Source of the DNA: Burkholderiales bacterium
Lineage (GTDB): Bacteria > Pseudomonadota > Gammaproteobacteria > Burkholderiales > Usitatibacteraceae
Assembly: GCA_025936275.1 (NCBI GenBank)
Contig: JAICTR010000196.1
Span: forward strand, 1-5,765
DNA: 5,765 nucleotides
Reading direction: 5' to 3'
Shown here: positions 1 through 5,765 of the stretch, piece after piece
Layout of the letters: every line of letters starts with the position of its first letter
Position numbering within the stretch: position 1 is the stretch's first letter
Notes under the pieces: model-generated
Seen by the model: the letters and a program-made list of their open reading frames with translations, nothing else
Told to the model about the DNA's origin: nothing
The model's database searches: none
Position numbers and translations under genes: made by a program

Positions 1-1
1 A

Positions 2-2477
<2,476 letters not shown>

Positions 2478-2497
<20 letters not shown>

Positions 2498-3584
2498 GCC
2501 CGCGGCGCGCATCTTCAACTTCGGCGCCGGACCGGCCACCATGCCGGTCGAGGTGCTGGAGAAGGCCAAGTGGGAGCTCGTCAACTGGCACGACGCCGGC
2601 ATGTCCGTCATGGAGATGAGCCACCGCGGGCGCGAGTTCATCGCCATCGCGGCCGAGGCCGAGGCGAACCTGCGCGAGCTGGCGAAGATCCCGGCGAGCC
2701 ACAAGGTGCTCTTCCTGCAGGGCGGCGCCACGCTGCAGTTCTCCGCGGTGCCGATGAACCTGCTGCGCGGCGGGAAGAACATCGATTTCGTGAACACCGG
2801 CGAGTGGTCGAAGAAGGCGATCGCCGAAGCGAAGAAGTTCGCGCAGGTGAACGTCGCCGCTTCCGCGGAGGACCGCAAGTTCACCTACGTCCCGAAGCAA
2901 TCGGCGTGGAAGCGGTCGAAGGACGCGGCCTACCTGCACATCTGCTCGAACGAGACCATCGGCGGCGTCGAGTTCCACTGGACCCCGGATACCGGCGAGA
3001 CGCCGCTGGTCGCCGACATGTCCTCGCACATCCTCTCGCGCCCGATCGAGGTGGCGAAGTACGGCCTCATCTACGCGGGCGCGCAGAAGAACATCGGGCC
3101 CGCGGGCCTCGTGGTCGTCATCGTGCGCGAGGATCTCCTCGGGCACGCGTTGCCGGATACGCCGAACGTGCTCGACTACAAGCTGCAGTCGGAGGCGGAT
3201 TCCATGCTCAACACGCCGCCCACGTTCTCGGTGTACCTCGCCGGGCTCACCTTCAAGTGGCTGTTGGACCGCGGCGGCCTCGCGCAGGTGGAGCGCGACA
3301 ACATCGCCAAGGCGAAGCGCCTCTACGACTACCTCGATTCGCAGGACTTCTACGCGAACCCGGTGGCCAGGGAGGACCGCTCGCGCATGAACGTGCCATT
3401 TACCCTGCGCGATGCGGCGCTCGACAAGGAGTTCCTCGCCGAGGCCGAAGCGCGCGGGCTTTCGCAGCTGAAGGGCCACCGCTCCGTGGGCGGCATGCGC
3501 GCCTCGATCTACAACGCCATGCCGATCGAGGGCGTGGAGGCGCTGGTCGCTTTCATGGAGGAGTTCCGCCGCGCCCACGCCTGA
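2478..3584 (+). CDS. serC: Phosphoserine aminotransferase
   Basis: SerC is a cytosolic PLP-dependent class V aminotransferase. It converts 3-phosphohydroxypyruvate plus glutamate to 3-phosphoserine and 2-oxoglutarate. The family also commonly transaminates the 4-phosphothreonine precursor in PLP biosynthesis. The start at 2478 gives 368 residues, close to the usual ~360, beginning MAASPIKPAARIFNFGAGPA. Visible signatures are the FNFGAGPA N-terminus, MSHRGREF with His49-Arg50 (E. coli His41-Arg42, substrate phosphate region), GGATLQF (PLP phosphate-binding region), NETIGGVEF, and the Schiff-base lysine Lys204 (codon 3087-3089) in YAGAQKNIGPAG. The C-terminus has GHRSVGGMRASIYNAMP. All expected catalytic landmarks are present and the frame is intact. 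The gene overlaps the end of gyrA by 20 nt and is followed after 22 nt by the enzyme of the preceding pathway step. An in-frame ATG at 2397 would add 27 repeat-derived residues and is unlikely to be used. Confidence 0.97.
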
Positions 3585-3598
3585 GGCGCGCGCGCCTC
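3583..3598. repeat. Perfect 16-nt GC palindrome at the serC/serA junction
   Basis: GAGGCGCGCGCGCCTC reads the same on both strands. It begins within the serC stop codon (TGA 3582-3584) and ends 8 nt before the serA-like ATG. As RNA it could fold to a 6-bp GC stem with a CGCG loop, extendable outward by a U-G and a C-G pair (3581-3600). No T-run follows, so it does not look like an intrinsic terminator. It occupies the place where the downstream gene's ribosome binding site should be. Any role in folding or protein binding is inference. Confidence 0.6.
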
Positions 3599-3606
3599 GG
3601 TTGCCG

Positions 3607-4800
3607 ATGAGCGAGAAGTTCCGCATCGCCACCTACAACGCGATCTCCGCGCGCGGCCTGGAGCGTTTCCCCCATGGCGCCTACGCCGTGGGCAAGGCGC
3701 TCGCCCATCCCGACGCGATCCTCCTGCGCTCGCATGTGCTCGAGCTCGCCGAGATTGCCGATACCGTGAAGGCGATCGGCCGCGCGGGCGCGGGCGTCAA
3801 CAACATCCCCGTGGAAGAGATGAGCCGGCGCGGCATCCCGGTCTTCAACGCGCCGGGCGCCAACGCCAACGCGGTGAAGGAGCTGGTCCTCGCGGCGATG
3901 CTCGCCGCGGCGCGCAACCTCGTGCCGGCGGTGGCGTACGTGCAATCGCTCGCGCCTTCGGGCGATTTCGACAAGCGCGTCGAGGAAGGCAAGAAGCAGT
4001 TCGCGGGCTTCGAGCTTCCCGGCCGCACGCTGGGCGTGGTGGGCCTGGGCGCCATCGGCGGGCTCGTCGCCGACAGCGCGCTTCGCCTCGGCATGAACGT
4101 CGTGGGCTACGACCCGGAGATCACGGTGGACAACGCGTGGCGGCTGCCCGGCTCGGTGCGCCGCGCGGCCTCCATCGACGAGGTGCTCAAGGGATCGGAC
4201 TTCGTCACGCTGCACGTGCCGCTCAACGCCAAGACGCGCCACCTCGTCGGCCGCGAGCGCCTCGCCCATGCACGCAAGGGCCTCGTGCTACTCAACTTCT
4301 CGCGCGATGCGGTGGTGGACGAGGAAGCGGTGCTCGCATCGCTCGCCGAGAAGCGCCTGCATGCCTACGTGTGCGACTTTCCCAGCCCGCGCCTGCAGAA
4401 CCAGCCGGGCGTGGTCGCGTTTCCGCACCTCGGCGCCTCCACCGAGGAGGCGGAGGAGAACTGCGCGCTGATGGTGGTCGACCAGCTGCGCGCGTTCCTC
4501 GAGCAAGGCGCGATCGCGAACGCGGTGAATTTCCCGAGCGTGGAGATGGCGCGCGAGTCGCCGCACCGCATCGCGATCGCCAACGCCAACGTGCCCAACA
4601 TGGTGGGACAGATTTCGACTACGATGGCGCAGGCCGGCCTCAACATCCACAACATGGTCAACAAATCGAAGGGCGAGATGGCGTACACGCTCGTCGACCT
4701 CGACAGCGCCGTCCAGCCCGAGGTCGCCGCCCGCATCGCGCGCATTCCCGGCGTGCTGTCGGTGCGGACCCTGCCGCCGATCGAGCATTCCCCGCAATGA
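3607..4800 (+). CDS. serA: D-3-phosphoglycerate dehydrogenase, short ACT-domain type
   Basis: The enzyme is predicted to oxidise 3-phosphoglycerate to 3-phosphohydroxypyruvate with NAD+, the first step of serine synthesis, handing its product to the SerC encoded just upstream. The 397-residue protein has a split substrate-binding domain (LLRS at ~39-42, GRAGAGVNNIP ~58-68, NAPGANANAVKE ~81-92). A Rossmann domain carries GLGAIG (146-151) followed by YDP, consistent with NAD preference. The catalytic Arg233 (NFSRDAVVDEEA) and His274 (FPHLGAS) are present. The residue expected to be the catalytic Glu, 29 after the Arg in E. coli and human enzymes, is Arg262 in CDFPSPRL. A C-terminal ACT domain (~320-392) keeps two Asn (328 and 346) matching the serine-contacting Asn346 and Asn364 of E. 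coli SerA, so serine feedback is plausible; E. coli His344 is replaced by Asn326. ATG 3607 is chosen over TTG 3601, which adds only two residues; the Shine-Dalgarno is poor. Family membership is firm; the exact substrate is inferred from motifs and the serC neighbour. Confidence 0.88.
   Translation: MSEKFRIATYNAISARGLERFPHGAYAVGKALAHPDAILLRSHVLELAEIADTVKAIGRAGAGVNNIPVEEMSRRGIPVFNAPGANANAVKELVLAAMLAAARNLVPAVAYVQSLAPSGDFDKRVEEGKKQFAGFELPGRTLGVVGLGAIGGLVADSALRLGMNVVGYDPEITVDNAWRLPGSVRRAASIDEVLKGSDFVTLHVPLNAKTRHLVGRERLAHARKGLVLLNFSRDAVVDEEAVLASLAEKRLHAYVCDFPSPRLQNQPGVVAFPHLGASTEEAEENCALMVVDQLRAFLEQGAIANAVNFPSVEMARESPHRIAIANANVPNMVGQISTTMAQAGLNIHNMVNKSKGEMAYTLVDLDSAVQPEVAARIARIPGVLSVRTLPPIEHSPQ
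4797..4800 (+). other. ATGA stop/start overlap of serA and pheA
   Basis: The pheA ATG (4797-4799) overlaps the serA TGA (4798-4800) in a -1 frame relation. There is no good Shine-Dalgarno motif in the preceding ~15 nt (only pyrimidine-rich sequence before the ATG), so pheA translation probably depends on termination-reinitiation after serA. This is a strong sign that the two are co-transcribed. Confidence 0.8.
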
Positions 4801-5765
4801 GCGCCGCATCCGATGCCGGGGCGGGCGATCCCGCCGAGCTCGATCGCCTGCGCGGCGAGATCGATCGCCTCGACGAGCGCATCCTCGAGGCCCTGAACGA
4901 ACGCGCGAAGCTCGCGCGCCGCATCGGCACCCTCAAGGTGGGACAGGCGTATCGCCCCGAGCGCGAAGCGCAGGTGCTGCGCCGCGTGAAGGAGCGCAAC
5001 CCCGGCCCGCTCTCGGCGGAGACGGCGGCGCTCCTCTTCCGCGAGATCATGTCGGCGTGCCTCGCGCTCGAGCGGCCGATCACCGTCGCCTACCTCGGAC
5101 CGCGCGGCACGTTCAGCGAGCGCGCCGCGCTGAAGCATTTCGGCCTCGCCGCGGACGCCGTGCCGGTCGCCTCCATCGACGAGGTGTTCCGCGAGGTGGA
5201 GTCGAACGCGGCGGATTTCGGCGTGGTGCCCGTGGAGAACTCCACCGAGGGCGCGGTGGGCCGCTCGCTCGACCTCATGCCGCAGAGCCCGCTCAACGTG
5301 TGCGGCGAGGTGATCGTGCGCATCCACCATAACCTCATGTCGAAAGTGCCGCCCGGCGATTTCTCGGAGATCCGGCGCGTCTTCTCCCACGGCCAGTCGC
5401 TCGCGCAATGCCACGAGTGGCTGAACGCGAACCTGCCGCACGCCGAGCGGGTGGCCGTGGCGAGCAACGCCGAGGCGGCGCGGCGCGCGGCGGAGGAGAC
5501 GGCCTCCGCGGCGGTCGCGGGCGAGATGGCGGCCGAGCACTACGGCCTCACCATCCTCGCCTCGAACATCGAGGACGAGCCCAACAACACGACGCGCTTC
5601 CTCGTGCTGGGCGACTACGAACCGAAGCCGTCGGGACGCGACAAGACCTCGCTCGTGCTCTCGGCGCGCAATCGGGCGGGCGCCGTCTACGAAATGCTCA
5701 CGCCGTTCGCCAAGCGCGGCGTGTCGATGACGAAGTTCGAGTCGCGCCCGTCGAAGGTCGCGGTG
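4797..5765 (+). CDS. pheA: Bifunctional chorismate mutase/prephenate dehydratase (P-protein), 3'-truncated
   Basis: PheA converts chorismate to prephenate and then to phenylpyruvate, the committed route to phenylalanine. The frame is open from the ATG to the window edge (323 codons). Residues ~14-92 form an AroQ-type chorismate mutase domain (LDRLRGEIDRLDERIL, NERAKLARRIG, YRPEREAQVL), with Arg18, Arg36, Lys47, Arg56 and Glu57 matching E. coli Arg11, Arg28, Lys39, Arg51 and Glu52. The prephenate dehydratase domain runs from ~97 (VAYLGPRGTFSE) to ~272 and includes VPVENSTEGAV and the catalytic TTRF motif (265-268). An ACT domain begins at ~283 with RAGAVYEML (the GALV-type region) and an ESRP motif (315-318), both linked to phenylalanine feedback binding. 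By comparison with ~360-residue pseudomonad P-proteins, about 35-45 residues of the ACT domain lie beyond the window. The short 'short-linker' YRPERE layout is of the beta/pseudomonad type. It is coupled to serA by an ATGA overlap. Confidence 0.96.
   Translation, partial: MSAASDAGAGDPAELDRLRGEIDRLDERILEALNERAKLARRIGTLKVGQAYRPEREAQVLRRVKERNPGPLSAETAALLFREIMSACLALERPITVAYLGPRGTFSERAALKHFGLAADAVPVASIDEVFREVESNAADFGVVPVENSTEGAVGRSLDLMPQSPLNVCGEVIVRIHHNLMSKVPPGDFSEIRRVFSHGQSLAQCHEWLNANLPHAERVAVASNAEAARRAAEETASAAVAGEMAAEHYGLTILASNIEDEPNNTTRFLVLGDYEPKPSGRDKTSLVLSARNRAGAVYEMLTPFAKRGVSMTKFESRPSKVAV

Noticed and set aside
3583..3606. Intrinsic terminator between serC and serA
   Set aside because: The palindrome could form a GC stem, but no T-run follows and the next gene starts 8 nt later.

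Overview
This window is a GC-rich (by eye roughly two thirds G+C) stretch of bacterial chromosome. It is almost entirely protein-coding, with all four genes on the + strand: 3' part of gyrA, then serC, a serA-type phosphoglycerate dehydrogenase, and the 5' part of pheA. The order gyrA-serC-...-pheA, together with a fused chorismate mutase/prephenate dehydratase PheA, is the classic arrangement upstream of the hisC/tyrA/aroA/cmk/rpsA genes in beta- and some gammaproteobacteria. The very strong G/C third-codon-position bias and the GyrA, SerC and PheA motifs suit a betaproteobacterium. That placement is inferred from gene order and protein motifs, not from a database search.

Layout: bases 2-2497 hold gyrA, missing about 65 N-terminal codons and ending in a Gly/Asn-rich low-complexity tail. 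serC (2478-3584) starts inside the end of gyrA, behind a GGAGG ribosome binding site that lies within gyrA. A 22-nt gap follows, containing a perfect 16-nt GC-rich palindrome that begins within the serC stop codon. Next is the serA-like gene (3607-4800), whose stop codon overlaps the pheA start as ATGA. pheA (from 4797) runs off the right edge with its C-terminal ACT domain cut. No stretch over 25 bases is non-coding, and I see no RNA gene, mobile element, CRISPR array or recognisable promoter.

How the genes work together: SerA and SerC catalyse the first two consecutive steps of phosphorylated serine biosynthesis (3-phosphoglycerate to 3-phosphohydroxypyruvate to 3-phosphoserine). PheA starts the phenylalanine branch from chorismate. 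SerC commonly also serves pyridoxal phosphate synthesis. The overlaps and tiny gap suggest one transcription unit, with amino-acid genes read from, or at least coupled to, gyrA. SerA and PheA both end in ACT domains, so both are probably feedback-controlled by their end products.

I found no new system here; this is a housekeeping region. The points most worth a second look are the apparent loss of the canonical catalytic glutamate in the SerA-type enzyme, the serA gene placed between serC and pheA, the repetitive GyrA tail in place of the usual acidic one, and the palindrome at the serC/serA junction.
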